DNA of 64,000 nt, taken from contig JACKFH010000019.1 in NCBI GenBank assembly GCA_020632575.1, forward strand, positions 7,390-71,389, given 5' to 3'. The notes under the pieces are model-generated. The model saw only the letters and a list, made by a program, of their open reading frames with translations, was not told the origin of the DNA and did no database searches. Position numbers and translations under genes: made by a program. This document shows, piece after piece, positions 7,984 through 17,486 of this stretch; within the stretch, counting starts at the first letter, position 1, and each line of letters begins with the position of its first letter. Source of the DNA: Candidatus Omnitrophota bacterium. Lineage in GTDB: Bacteria; Hinthialibacterota; Hinthialibacteria; OLB16.

Positions 7984-10269
7984 TCACATTTGAGATCGTT
8001 CTCGAACCAAATGAGGTAGAACTTCCGGCATTGAAGCCTGTTCCTTGAGCCGCAAATACTGCGCCGCTTGAGAGGCGTGCGTGTAGGATTCGACCGCCTT
8101 CTCATGGTCCCCCTCGGCGCTGGCGAGATGACCCTCCGCCATGGCGCGCAGGAAATCCTGGTAGTAGGAGGGAGTCATCGAGTCGGGTGCGCCAAGGATG
8201 TCGGTCACGGAAGCTTGTCCGTACTCGTATGCTGGCGGGGCGTAATCGATCAAATACTCCACACAGATATCCTTGATCTTCGGATCGAGATCTGTTTCCA
8301 ATCCTAACTCCAAGTATCTCAGCATCGAAAAGAGATTGTCCTCCGCGTCCAATACGCGTTGCTCCAGAATCGACTTAGCCTCTCCCGACCGACCCATTTT
8401 CCCGATGACCAAGGCCCGACTCGATTCGAACGCATCCTCCGGGTTCAGATTCACTAGCCGTTTCGGGTCCCCGTACAAATCGAGCAGCTCCATCGCCAAG
8501 TCGGGAGCGTTGAAAAAGAGGGCCTGTTCGACAAAACTCCATTGAACAGGGTGCTCCGCCTTTCCGTTCCGCGCCCGATCGATCCATCTTTGTAACAGTT
8601 CCACCCCTGCCTCGCGGTTGCCGGAGAGAATGTAGATCTCGAGCGCTTTTGGGATGAATTTGTCGACACCTTTTTCATTGATAATCTTTTCGGCGGCCGC
8701 GTCGAGAACGGCGATCGCCCCCTCGGGGAGATCGATTGGACCCCCATCGGAATGGAAACTGAAAGCGAGTTTTTCGAACAGTCCTTGATACGCGGTGTAC
8801 TTCTCGGGGATTTTTTCGAGAGCGGTTCGGAGACCCTCGAGTTGATAAGGGGGGTGTTCCCACATCCCTCTTAAATGATAGTTGAGAACCTGATACGGGC
8901 CAACATCTTCGCGGCCATATTCAACCGCCCTCCGGAATGCCTCCATGTATTCGTCCCCGGCTCCGAACATGCTGAACGCCTGGTACATCTTCGCCTGCCA
9001 AACGTCGGGTGAAGTGGGATTAAGGGCTATGGTCTTTTCCATTCCGAGAAAATCCATTCTCGAGAGAAGTTGAAAAAACGGCAGCATCCCCTCATCGAGA
9101 CTTTCTTGCCTGATTTCATATTTGAAACCATCCAAGATCTGGCGCGTGGAAAAGGAGAGGCCCCACCATGATCGAAAACTCCGCGGAAAACTCTTGACAC
9201 ATTGCAACGCTAGCGCGAGAGCCTCTTCCGGCGACTCTTTCGTTTGAGCCATTTTCTCGGTGAACGTGAGAAGAGCCGGTTCGTATCCCGGGCTTTCCGC
9301 GATGATCCTCCGATAGGCGTTAAAAACCTTCTCACGGGCGCCGGGATTCTCATCCCAGTCCGTATTCCAACAGGCGCTGAAAAGAACCGCTGTATGATCG
9401 GGGAAGCGCGACTCCGCTTGTTCCCAAAGATAATCGTTGTAGTCTTCCTTGTTCTTCTTCCGCACCCGCGCGAGCACGGAAAAATAATCTTCCGAGAGTA
9501 ACGGAAGTCTGTGATCCTTTTTCCATAGGACTTCCAATCTCGCAAGATTCTCCTCATCGGTCAAATCCGAGCTTTCTCTGAGGTAATCGAGATATTCCTC
9601 CAGGGTGTCAAACTGGGGAGTCATCTTCATGAGATAATCCAGCGCTTGTGAATCCAGATCGGGGATCAATTGTTGGAAGACCGATAGAGCCATCTGATTT
9701 AAAGTGTTTGGAATCTCATCGGGGGTTCCCGAAAACGATTTTTCCCAAAGGACCTCTTGATTGGGGAGGCGATACAAGCGGCACTCGATTTCAAATTTCG
9801 TTTCCGATTTGGAGAATTCGCTCACGAGAACGTTTCGAACACCGTATCTGTTAAAAGCCAGCGAAAGACTCTCAAGGCTTCTCGCTGCTTCCTCTCTCGG
9901 AATGCCCGGCTTCCACAAATCTCTTTGGAGCGTTTCCCAACCCACCGGCGCAAGTTGGAAATGAGAATTTGGAGCAAATGCAAGTTTCCAACGGAGGACC
10001 GAACCCAGGAGCTCCCCCCACTCCTGGTCCGATTCCGTTTCGCCTAGAAAACCTCCGATCAACAGCGAAGGATAATCGGCTATTGGAAGAGTGTATCCAG
10101 GAAGGATCTCTTCAAGGCTTGGTAGCGGGTGTTTAAGGCTTTGCTCAATCTCGAACTCAAGTTCGGATGGGCTGATCCATGGAATATCGCCAGCGAAAGA
10201 GCGGTTCAGCCCCACCATCAATAGGATTCCGACCATTGATCCTTCGATGAATCTCACGACCCATTTCAT
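7984..10269 (-). CDS. Large exported helical-repeat protein of unknown function
   Basis: The product is 761 residues. The start is supported by AAGGAG (complement of 10281-10286) and by a signal peptide, MKWVVRFIEGSMVGILLMVG with cleavage near SFA. Residues 45-200 are a strand/helix domain that reads a target (LLIGGFLGETESDQEWGELL ... RNVLVSEFSKSETKFEIECR), reminiscent of the TolB/FlgO-type N-domains of the neighbouring cluster, though divergent. Residues 210-750 are almost entirely helical, with degenerate TPR-like pairs (for example AEGDHEKAVESYTHASQAAQ near the end). It is the complete paralogue of the protein cut by the left edge of the window. No catalytic motif was recognised. An envelope scaffold role is inferred only from export and TPR content. 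Confidence 0.65.
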   Translation of the reverse strand: MKWVVRFIEGSMVGILLMVGLNRSFAGDIPWISPSELEFEIEQSLKHPLPSLEEILPGYTLPIADYPSLLIGGFLGETESDQEWGELLGSVLRWKLAFAPNSHFQLAPVGWETLQRDLWKPGIPREEAARSLESLSLAFNRYGVRNVLVSEFSKSETKFEIECRLYRLPNQEVLWEKSFSGTPDEIPNTLNQMALSVFQQLIPDLDSQALDYLMKMTPQFDTLEEYLDYLRESSDLTDEENLARLEVLWKKDHRLPLLSEDYFSVLARVRKKNKEDYNDYLWEQAESRFPDHTAVLFSACWNTDWDENPGAREKVFNAYRRIIAESPGYEPALLTFTEKMAQTKESPEEALALALQCVKSFPRSFRSWWGLSFSTRQILDGFKYEIRQESLDEGMLPFFQLLSRMDFLGMEKTIALNPTSPDVWQAKMYQAFSMFGAGDEYMEAFRRAVEYGREDVGPYQVLNYHLRGMWEHPPYQLEGLRTALEKIPEKYTAYQGLFEKLAFSFHSDGGPIDLPEGAIAVLDAAAEKIINEKGVDKFIPKALEIYILSGNREAGVELLQRWIDRARNGKAEHPVQWSFVEQALFFNAPDLAMELLDLYGDPKRLVNLNPEDAFESSRALVIGKMGRSGEAKSILEQRVLDAEDNLFSMLRYLELGLETDLDPKIKDICVEYLIDYAPPAYEYGQASVTDILGAPDSMTPSYYQDFLRAMAEGHLASAEGDHEKAVESYTHASQAAQYLRLKEQASMPEVLPHLVRERSQM

Positions 10270-10497
10270 CTTTGGTATATCTCCTTATTTGGCTTTGCAC
10301 AGGAGTATCTTAATGGGTTGTTCCACCATCGAAAAGTGATCCACTTTGATAGAGATAAATCGGTCAGAGCAAGGTATGCCTCCAACCTTACAATTTTGTC
10401 AGCGGGTGCCGATTCTTGGAATGAAAAGACAGATCAATGGTGCTGAGAGAGGGCGCTGGGTTCGCGAAAACGGTCGTACCCCTTCCGAAAACTGTTG

Positions 10498-10602
10498 GTT
10501 TGGCGGTAATAAGCCCGATTTACTGGCTTTCGAATCAAAATTCTCGGCTCCCTGGTACGTTCAACCCACCTTCAATACACCCTCATCGTCAAAAAAGGGC
10601 CC
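10498..10602. repeat. Dispersed intergenic repeat, copy 1 of 2
   Basis: About 105 bases align almost without gaps to 33670-33774. Shared blocks in order are GTTTxGCGG, GATTTACT, GGCTCCCTGG, CGTTCAACCCACC, CACCCT and GTCAAAAAAGGGC; GGCTCCCTGG starts 48 bases from the left end in both copies. Both copies lie between divergently transcribed genes for large or exported proteins. It has no open frame in common and no inverted ends that I can see. It could be a small RNA, a protein-binding region or the remnant of a small mobile element. Confidence 0.55.
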
Positions 10603-11110
10603 CGAAAAGGGCGCTCCAGGATAGGAATGGGTCTCCAATATCTGAAGTTCCTCAATTCAACTAGAAGTCTTCAAATTCTTTGAAATCCGAGATTCCCATA
10701 CCTTTCATCATTCAATAGACCTGCGTGATCGGAGATTGGTAGAGAAAGACGCCTTGCCTGACCATTTCGTCACTCTGTCGCACGACAAAATGGGAGTGAA
10801 TAAGATGCGGCGTCAATCTGAATCCACACCTTTTTTCCCAGTTGAAACCGTTGAGAATTTACCTACAGAATCCCAATTTTTTCTAAGTTCGGTTTTCCCA
10901 AATTTTGCCTCCGACAAGGTTGACCTTCATCCCAGCAAAGCGTATTATACCTACCTGATTTTGGCTTGTCAGACTGATCCCATTCTTGCGATCTGATCGT
11001 CCCGATCTAATGGGGTCGAGAACTCTTAGGTTAGAGGAGAACCTGTCGGACAGAGTATCTTGATCAGAGAACTTCGTCTCACCGTTTTTTTGCCCGTCTG
11101 TGATTTGTTT

Positions 11111-11139
11111 TTAGCTTCGCCCGATTGGATGAATATAAT
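11111..11139 (+). promoter_or_regulatory. Probable sigma-70-type promoter of the sulfatase gene
   Basis: A perfect TATAAT lies at 11134-11139. The -35 region at 17-base spacing is weak (TTAGCT at 11111-11116). Transcription would start near 11146, giving a leader of about 20 bases that contains the GAGGAGGA ribosome site at 11153-11160. Confidence 0.4.
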
Positions 11140-11164
11140 TTTGTCACAAATAGAGGAGGACAAC

Positions 11165-12742
11165 ATGGTACAGACTGTCAATCGTTTACGCTTCTGCAGT
11201 CTTCTTTTCCTGGTGATTGTCTTGATGTTGGGCGCGGTCGTCCCAACGCAGGCGCAGGATCAGAAGCCGAACATCGTGGTCATCTGGGGCGATGACATCG
11301 GCATCACCGATGTCAGCGCCTATTCCTTCGGCATGATGGGTTTCAAGACGCCCAACATCGACAGGATTGCAAAGGAAGGGATGATGTTCACCGATTATTA
11401 TGCCGAGCAGAGTTGCACCGCTGGGCGTTCGACCTTCATCACCGGCCAGTGCGTTGCCCGCACCGGACTTTCCAAGGTCGGCATGCCGGGCGCCAAGCAG
11501 GGCTTGCAGGAACAGACCGTCTGCATGGCACAGGTTTTTAAGGAACTCGGTTATGCCACCGGTCAGTTTGGCAAGAACCATTTGGGTGACCGGGACGAGT
11601 ACCTGCCAACCAACCATGGTTTTGACGAGTTTTACGGCAACCTTTATCACCTAAACGCCGAGGAAGAACCTGAACTACCCGATTATCCCAAGGACCCTGA
11701 GTTCAAGAAAAAATATGGTCCTCGCGGCGTGCTCGACTGCAAAGCCGACGGCAAAATCGAAGACACAGGCCCGCTGACCAAGAAGCGGATGGAGACCATT
11801 GACGACGATATCCAGGCCCGTTCGCAGGACTTCATCGAGCGTCAGGTCAAGGCAAAGAAGCCGTTCTTCCTGTGGACATGTTTCACCCATATGCACTTGC
11901 GCACCCATGCCAAGCCGGAAAGCATTGGCCAAGCGGGTCCGGCCCAGGGGATTTATCATGACGTCATGATCGACCACGACAAGAACGTGGGAGCCATCCT
12001 GGACACCCTCGACAAGCTGGGTATTGCTGATAACACCATCGTCGTCTATGGCACGGACAATGGCCCGCACATGAACACCTGGCCCGACGGAGCCATGACC
12101 CCCTTCCGCAATGAAAAAGATACGGGATGGGAGGGCGCCTTCCGTGTTCCGTGCATGGTGAGATGGCCCGGCAAAATTAAACCAGGCCAAGTCTCCAACG
12201 AGATCATGTCGGGACTGGACTGGTTCCCCACTTTGGTCGCAGCTGCCGGCGAGCCCGATATCAAGGATAAGCTGTTAAAAGGCTATAGCGCCATGGGGAA
12301 GACGTTCAAGAATCACCTGGACGGCTACAACCAGCTTCCCTTCTTGACCGGCAAGGAGAAGACGGGTCCACGCAAAGAGATTTGGTATTTCTCCGACGAA
12401 ATCGACCTGCTGGCCGTACGCTACAACAACTGGAAGCTTCACTTCATGGTCCAGGATTCCCCCGGGACCATAGACGTCTGGCAACGTGAATTCCGCAACC
12501 TGCGGATGCCGCTCATTTTCAACCTGAGGACGGATCCCTACGAGAGGGCGACCATCACCTCCAACACCTACTGGGACTGGATGATCGATCACGTTTGGCT
12601 GGTGTACCCACTGGCGGACGAACTCGGCGCATTCCTGAAAACCTTCGAGGAGTATCCACCGGCGCAATTACCCGGCAGTTTCACCATCAGCGGTGTAAAA
12701 CAGACACTGGAGAACCTGGAAAAAGCTGGTGGCGGAAAATAA
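11165..12742 (+). CDS. Exported sulfatase (formylglycine-type)
   Basis: The start at 11165 is set by GAGGAGGA at 11153-11160; an in-frame upstream extension lacks a ribosome site and would bury the signal peptide. The 525-residue product begins MVQTVNRLRFCSLLFLVIVL and is probably cleaved after TQAQ. The type I sulfatase fold is clear: NIVVIWGDDIG supplies metal-binding aspartates, and CTAGR at 84-88 is the C-x-(P/A)-x-R signature whose cysteine becomes formylglycine. GKNHLGD and the later GTDNGPH carry further active-site residues. The enzyme needs a formylglycine-generating enzyme encoded elsewhere. The substrate is probably a sulfated polysaccharide or other sulfate ester, not determinable here. 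A strong terminator follows at 12814-12858, so it is likely monocistronic. Confidence 0.9.
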   Translation: MVQTVNRLRFCSLLFLVIVLMLGAVVPTQAQDQKPNIVVIWGDDIGITDVSAYSFGMMGFKTPNIDRIAKEGMMFTDYYAEQSCTAGRSTFITGQCVARTGLSKVGMPGAKQGLQEQTVCMAQVFKELGYATGQFGKNHLGDRDEYLPTNHGFDEFYGNLYHLNAEEEPELPDYPKDPEFKKKYGPRGVLDCKADGKIEDTGPLTKKRMETIDDDIQARSQDFIERQVKAKKPFFLWTCFTHMHLRTHAKPESIGQAGPAQGIYHDVMIDHDKNVGAILDTLDKLGIADNTIVVYGTDNGPHMNTWPDGAMTPFRNEKDTGWEGAFRVPCMVRWPGKIKPGQVSNEIMSGLDWFPTLVAAAGEPDIKDKLLKGYSAMGKTFKNHLDGYNQLPFLTGKEKTGPRKEIWYFSDEIDLLAVRYNNWKLHFMVQDSPGTIDVWQREFRNLRMPLIFNLRTDPYERATITSNTYWDWMIDHVWLVYPLADELGAFLKTFEEYPPAQLPGSFTISGVKQTLENLEKAGGGK

Positions 12743-12813
12743 TCTGAAGTGATCTTCCCCCTGGAAGCAGTCCTAGTTTAGGGGCTACAAAGAGGGATCG
12801 AATGAATCACGAC

Positions 12814-12858
12814 AAGGGGCAGGAGAATGGTGGAAACACCGATTTTCCTGCCCCTTTT
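12814..12858 (+). terminator. Rho-independent terminator after the sulfatase
   Basis: AAGGGGCAGGA at 12814-12824 pairs perfectly with TCCTGCCCCTT at 12846-12856, with further A/G-T pairing towards the loop, and the 3' arm ends in a short T run. It lies 72 bases after the sulfatase stop. Confidence 0.75.
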
Positions 12859-12933
12859 GGTAGGTGAAGAATACCTGCACACTTTGATGGAAAAACTCTT
12901 GATTGGGTTAATCAGTTGACCTTTCTCGTAAAC

Positions 12934-15387
12934 ATGCGCTGGGGAATCCTGGCCTTCTTTTCAGGTGTAGCAGCGCTGATCTACCAAACCCTGTGGGTCA
13001 AACAGTTGTCCCTGGTAGTCGGGGTGGATGTCTACGCGGTCACCACAGGTGTGGCGGCTTTCTTCGTCGGACTCGCCCTCGGCAACTTCTGGTTTGGTCG
13101 CATCAGTGACCGAGTGAGCAAACCAGCGCTCCTCTTTGCCGGACTCGAGGGCGGAATCGCCCTTTTGGGGCCGATCTCCACCCTCTTTCTTGCTCATAGT
13201 GCGTGGCTTTTTGTCCGGCTACAGGGAACTGCGGGTATATTGGCCTGGGTGTTGCCTTTTCTGCTTGTTGGTGTTCCGGCGGTATTGATGGGAGGCACGC
13301 TCCCCGCCCTTGTTCGGGCGGCGGCTCCGGAAGAGACGAGAATCGGGAAGACTTCCGGCAGCCTCTATGCCGCCAACACCGCGGGGGCGATCGGGGGAGT
13401 GCTCGCGGCTGTCTTTCTTTTTATTCCCACCTTCGGTGTGATCGGAGCCGGGCTTGGCGCGGCGCTTCTCAACTTTTTTGTGGTTTCTCTCGCGATGTTC
13501 TGGTGTAGAGACATCAAAACATCTCCTCAGCAAGTGAAGCCTCAACGAGAGCCGCTCTCATCGACGGCCCGCAAGGCTGTCATCCTTTACGGTCTGGCGG
13601 GAGGGGTGGCGCTCGGGTACGAAGTCGTCTGGTCCCAAGCGATTGTCCAATTTCTTTCCACCCGCACTTACGCCTTCGCGATTGTTTTGGCCACCTATCT
13701 TCTTGGCCTCTGTCTTGGCGCCGCATTGTACGCTCGAATCGCCGACTGGATTGAGAATCCGAGGCTGGGTTTCGGCCTTTTGATCGCCGCCGCCGGGATA
13801 AGCAGCCTGCTGCTCTTTACGGTTCTCGGCGGCTGGATCGACGGTTGGCAGTATGCGGCCACAGAAGTGGTGTACAAGATGACAGACAATCGGCTCGCGA
13901 TGATGTGCGCCCGTTTCGCGGTCGCCTCACTGGTCCTGATATTCCTCCCGACCCTCTTTTTGGGCGCTGCATTTCCGGCGGCCGTCCGACTCATCGCGAG
14001 ATCCCAAAAGATCGGCGCCGATTTCGGAATGGTGGCCGCCTGGAACATCGCGGGCGGGGTCGGGGGGACATTGATCACAGGCTTTATCCTTGTTCCGACA
14101 CTGGGGCTGATCCGAACTCTATGGCTTCTTGCACTGGCCTCGGTCCTGATTGGTTCGGCGGCGATCATGGATCGTAATTCTACTACTAGATCCTATGCTG
14201 TGGCTGGCGGTTTAGTTGCTGTTGTGATCCTTCTGGCAGTTTTAACCCCACCCAACAAGCTCGGCCGGATGCTGGCGGAGGACCGGGGTGGAAAGTTGAT
14301 TTATTATGACGAATCCGCCGAAGGAACTGTTGCGGTTCTCGAACAAAGCACGGCCAACCAAACCTTTCACCGCCTCTATATCCAGGGGGTATCCAACACG
14401 GGTGACACCCTTCCGTCCCGACGATACATGCGGCTGCAGGGTCTGCTTCCTCTCATCATCCAAAGCTCCACGCCTGAGTCCGCTCTGGTGATCGGATTGG
14501 GTACCGGCATCACCGCAGGGTCCCTTCTGACTTATCCCCTCGAGCATCGCGAATGTGTGGAACTCCTGCCGGCGGCTATCGAGGCGGCTTCATTGTTTGA
14601 TGGAAACCGGGGTGCACCATCCGATTCCCGGCTCGCCATCCATGTTGGCGATGGCCGTCACTATTTGCTGGCAACAGAAAAGCAGTTTGACCTGATCACT
14701 CTGGAGCCACCCCCGCCCTCGGCCAGAGGTGTGGTCAACCTCTATTCCACGGATTTTTATGAATTGGCCCGTACGCGGCTAACACCTGACGGATTGCTCG
14801 CCCAGTGGTGGCCGATCACCACCCAGAATGTCGAGGATTCCCAAGCCATGATGCGGAGCATCCTGGATGTGTTTCCTTATGTGTCGGTATGGACCACGGA
14901 CATCTACGAGATGATGGTTGTCGGCTCCATGCAACCCATTGAATTGGATATAGAACGGATTGAAAGGCGATTCGAGGTTCCCGATGTCAAAGAGGTGCTG
15001 ACAGAGGTTGGCATTTCCAATTCGTCCGAGCTGTTGGCCACGTATGTGATGGGTAGAGAAGGGCTGGAAACCTTTGTTGCGAATGCCCGACCTGTAACAG
15101 ACAACCACCCGAGTATCGAGTATGCGCCATGGATTCGGCCCGAGGTGATTCAGCGCGTCCTCCCCCGATTGCTGGAACTGGCCGAGACCCCACATGTGAA
15201 GAATGCCACTCAGGATCTCAGAGAAGAAATCCAGGCCGAACAGCAGGAACTTTCTGATTTTTACCGCGTGATATTGGCTGCTGACGCGGGCGATCGCGAA
15301 TTGTGGAAGAAGTTGGTAAGCCGGGTTGTTTCAAGGGACCCCGAAAACCCTTATTACCGCTGGTTTCTTGGAGATAGGACCCAATGA
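12934..15387 (+). CDS. Fused MFS transporter-like/spermidine synthase-like membrane protein
   Basis: The product is 817 residues from ATG 12934 (a TTG at 12916 would add six residues; neither has a strong ribosome site, and MRWGILAFFSGVAALIYQTL matches the family start). Residues 1-445 form about 12-14 membrane segments in two related halves, with the loop GGTLPALVRAA in the first and GAAFPAAVRLIA in the second. Residues 450-815 are a soluble methyltransferase-fold domain resembling spermidine synthase: VIGLGTGITAGSLL is the nucleotide-binding loop, followed by HVGDGRHYLL and LEPPPPSARGVVNLYSTDFY. In true spermidine synthases catalytic aspartates occupy the segment that here reads LEPPPPS, so polyamine synthesis is doubtful. 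Members are widespread in marine and candidate-phylum bacteria with unproven function. No link to the sulfatase is evident. Confidence 0.85.
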   Translation: MRWGILAFFSGVAALIYQTLWVKQLSLVVGVDVYAVTTGVAAFFVGLALGNFWFGRISDRVSKPALLFAGLEGGIALLGPISTLFLAHSAWLFVRLQGTAGILAWVLPFLLVGVPAVLMGGTLPALVRAAAPEETRIGKTSGSLYAANTAGAIGGVLAAVFLFIPTFGVIGAGLGAALLNFFVVSLAMFWCRDIKTSPQQVKPQREPLSSTARKAVILYGLAGGVALGYEVVWSQAIVQFLSTRTYAFAIVLATYLLGLCLGAALYARIADWIENPRLGFGLLIAAAGISSLLLFTVLGGWIDGWQYAATEVVYKMTDNRLAMMCARFAVASLVLIFLPTLFLGAAFPAAVRLIARSQKIGADFGMVAAWNIAGGVGGTLITGFILVPTLGLIRTLWLLALASVLIGSAAIMDRNSTTRSYAVAGGLVAVVILLAVLTPPNKLGRMLAEDRGGKLIYYDESAEGTVAVLEQSTANQTFHRLYIQGVSNTGDTLPSRRYMRLQGLLPLIIQSSTPESALVIGLGTGITAGSLLTYPLEHRECVELLPAAIEAASLFDGNRGAPSDSRLAIHVGDGRHYLLATEKQFDLITLEPPPPSARGVVNLYSTDFYELARTRLTPDGLLAQWWPITTQNVEDSQAMMRSILDVFPYVSVWTTDIYEMMVVGSMQPIELDIERIERRFEVPDVKEVLTEVGISNSSELLATYVMGREGLETFVANARPVTDNHPSIEYAPWIRPEVIQRVLPRLLELAETPHVKNATQDLREEIQAEQQELSDFYRVILAADAGDRELWKKLVSRVVSRDPENPYYRWFLGDRTQ

Positions 15388-15493
15388 TCTTTTTCACGGA
15401 GGCGGGAGTCGCCCTGGTGAAGGCCTAAACCTAAAAAGAGCCATCATTCAACGGTAGTCCCAACCCATTCTCCAAGACAAAGAGTGAAGAGAA

Positions 15494-15502
15494 TGGTATA
15501 AT
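15494..15502 (+). promoter_or_regulatory. Extended -10 promoter of the MoxR-Bat operon
   Basis: TGGTATAAT is a perfect extended -10 element (TG-n-TATAAT), which compensates for the absence of a good -35. It lies about 95 bases before the MoxR start and is the only promoter-like sequence seen ahead of the tightly packed operon. Confidence 0.5.
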
Positions 15503-15596
15503 TTCGCTCCGCCTCCACAGCAACTTTGATCACTTCTCTGGCTTTGATGCCGGGAAAGACTCTGGAATGATCTTCCTCAAAGGGGGCACTTCTTCG

Positions 15597-16562
15597 ATGT
15601 CCGAAATCAGAGAATCTATTCTCAAAATCTCCAAGGAAATGAACGCCGCAATCATTGGCCAGGAGACGGTTGTGGAGCGGTTAATCATCGCACTCCTCGC
15701 CAACGGCAACGTCTTGATGGAGGGACTCCCCGGCACCGCGAAGACGCGATCGATCAAAACGCTTTCGACCTTGATCGAAAGCAAATTCAGCCGGGTTCAG
15801 TTCACCCCCGATCTCCTCCCGTCCGATGTAACGGGTTCGGAAATCTATCGGGAACAGACTGCGACATTCGAGTTTCAACCGGGACCTCTTTTCGGGAATC
15901 TGATTCTCGCCGACGAAATCAACCGCGCCCCCGCCAAGGTTCAGGCGGCCCTACTCGAAGCGATGGAGGAACGGCAGGTGACCGTGGCCAACAAGACCCA
16001 CAAACTCCCGGATCTCTTTCTCGTGATGGCAACCCAAAACCCAATCGAACAGGAGGGGACTTATCCGCTCCCCGAGGCGCAGATGGACCGGTTCCTGGTC
16101 TATGTGAAAGTCCCTTATCCAAAGGGGGAAAACGAATTGTCGATCCTGCGCCTGGTTCGATCGGAAATCACCGGCGCGGACGAAAAGAAACCCGAGCCGG
16201 TCAGTCAGGAAACCATATTCGCTGCGAGGAAAGAGGTCGACGCCATCCAGGTCGCGGAGGCGGCCGAAAAGTATTTGGTCGATCTGGTGATCGCATCCAG
16301 GGAACCCGCCCAGTATGGGGACGAACTCGCGAAGTGGATTCGCATCGGCGCAAGTCCTCGCGCAACGATCGCGTTGGATTGCGCCTCCCGAGCGCGCGCT
16401 TGGCTGCGGGGTTCCGACTTCGTGACGCCGGAGGATATCCAAGCGGTTGCTCCGGCCTGCCTCTCGCATCGCATTCATCTGACCTACGAGGCCGAAGCCG
16501 CTGGAAAGACATCGGAAGACATTGTCGACGCCATCCTGGAGAGGGTGGCGGTCGCGGGTTAA
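15597..16562 (+). CDS. MoxR-family AAA+ ATPase
   Basis: The start MSEIRESILK at 15597 matches the family and is preceded by an AGGGGG ribosome site; an upstream ATG at 15567 is possible. The 321-residue protein carries Walker A GLPGTAKT (43-50), Walker B LILADE (102-107), sensor MATQNPIEQEGTYPLPEAQ with the arginine-finger region MDRF, and a sensor-2 segment GASPRA. MoxR ATPases act as chaperones that activate metal-dependent von Willebrand A proteins, normally encoded beside them, as here. It is the first gene of a seven-gene operon (15597-21819) in the Bat (aerotolerance) arrangement, and DUF58 follows after 15 bases. Confidence 0.93.
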   Translation: MSEIRESILKISKEMNAAIIGQETVVERLIIALLANGNVLMEGLPGTAKTRSIKTLSTLIESKFSRVQFTPDLLPSDVTGSEIYREQTATFEFQPGPLFGNLILADEINRAPAKVQAALLEAMEERQVTVANKTHKLPDLFLVMATQNPIEQEGTYPLPEAQMDRFLVYVKVPYPKGENELSILRLVRSEITGADEKKPEPVSQETIFAARKEVDAIQVAEAAEKYLVDLVIASREPAQYGDELAKWIRIGASPRATIALDCASRARAWLRGSDFVTPEDIQAVAPACLSHRIHLTYEAEAAGKTSEDIVDAILERVAVAG

Positions 16563-16577
16563 GACGAGGGGTCGACC

Positions 16578-17486
16578 ATGACCGCACGTATCCATCCCAC
16601 ACTCGATGACTTGGTAAGCCTTCAATACCAGGCTCGAAACTTCTCGTTGCTCCCACGCCAACCGATTAGTAGTCTGTTGAGCGGACGCCACGGTTCCCGC
16701 TTGAGAGGACGGGGGTTGTCGTTCGAGGAATTGCGGGATTATCGACCGGGCGACGATATCCGAACGATCGATTGGCGTGCGACGGCACGACTAAGAAAAC
16801 CCTACGTTCGCGTGTACAACGAGGAACGCGATCGCCCCGTCCTTTTCCTTGTCGACCAACGCAAGAGCATGTTTTTCGGAAGCGCGAGAACGACCAAGGC
16901 GACAGCGGCCGCGGAATGCGCAGCCCTTGGAGCTTGGCGCGCATTGGATGGCGGGGACCGGATCGGCGCCATCCTCTTCAACGATGAGGAGTGCCTACAG
17001 ATTCGTCCCCAACGCAGTCGCGAAACCGTTCTGCGTATGTGTCATGAGCTGGTCCGGATGAACCAAGGCTTGAAGGCGACTGGAGCCGACCTCCGGATCG
17101 AGGCGCTCAACGACGCCCTTCGACGGGCGGTGGAAGTCGCGGTCCACGATTATCTGGTCGTGCTGATCACCGACTACACGGGCGATAACGAAACCACTCA
17201 GGAACTCGTGACCACCCTCGCCGCCCACAACGATGTGATCGCGGTCCTGGTCTACGATCCGTTTGGGATTCGTATGCCGAAAGGGACAGAGATCGACATC
17301 TCCGATGGTGTCGAACGAATCCGCGTACCGGCTCGCGCGGGTTACACCGATCGTTTCGAGGCGGAGTTTCAGAAGCGCACCGAACAGATACGAGAGAGGC
17401 TGCGCGGGATTCGGATTCCCATCCTTCCGATATGCACCCATGAACCGGTCACTGACCAGGTGCGCGCGGCGCTGGGAGGACGCTGA
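16578..17486 (+). CDS. DUF58 von Willebrand A-like protein
   Basis: The product is 302 residues, cytoplasmic, with no membrane segment. The diagnostic DUF58 block is at about 36-66: GRHGSRLRGRGLSFEELRDY followed by RPGDDIRTIDW. A vWA-like fold follows (VLFLVDQRKSMFFG), in which the usual metal-site D-x-S-x-S reads D-Q-R-K-S, so metal binding may be partial. DUF58 proteins almost always sit directly after a MoxR ATPase and are presumed clients of it. GAGGGG precedes the start. The stop shares its last base with the start of the DUF4381 gene (TGATG), implying coupled translation. Confidence 0.9.
   Translation: MTARIHPTLDDLVSLQYQARNFSLLPRQPISSLLSGRHGSRLRGRGLSFEELRDYRPGDDIRTIDWRATARLRKPYVRVYNEERDRPVLFLVDQRKSMFFGSARTTKATAAAECAALGAWRALDGGDRIGAILFNDEECLQIRPQRSRETVLRMCHELVRMNQGLKATGADLRIEALNDALRRAVEVAVHDYLVVLITDYTGDNETTQELVTTLAAHNDVIAVLVYDPFGIRMPKGTEIDISDGVERIRVPARAGYTDRFEAEFQKRTEQIRERLRGIRIPILPICTHEPVTDQVRAALGGR

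Larger units (their letters stand above)
10270..11164. other. Divergent intergenic region, no convincing gene
   Basis: This stretch of about 895 bases separates the minus-strand gene at 10269 from the sulfatase at 11165. Short open frames occur, but none has a ribosome site, a recognisable product or normal codon use. It contains one copy (10498-10602) of a repeat also found at 33670-33774, and a probable sulfatase promoter close to its right end. The rest is unremarkable. Confidence 0.6.

Noticed and set aside
10736..10996. 86-codon open frame before the sulfatase
   Set aside because: No ribosome site, no homology and atypical composition; treated as chance.
12934..15387. True spermidine synthase
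   Set aside because: The soluble domain is fused to a transporter-like membrane region, and the segment where catalytic aspartates are expected reads LEPPPPS, so a polyamine function is not supported.
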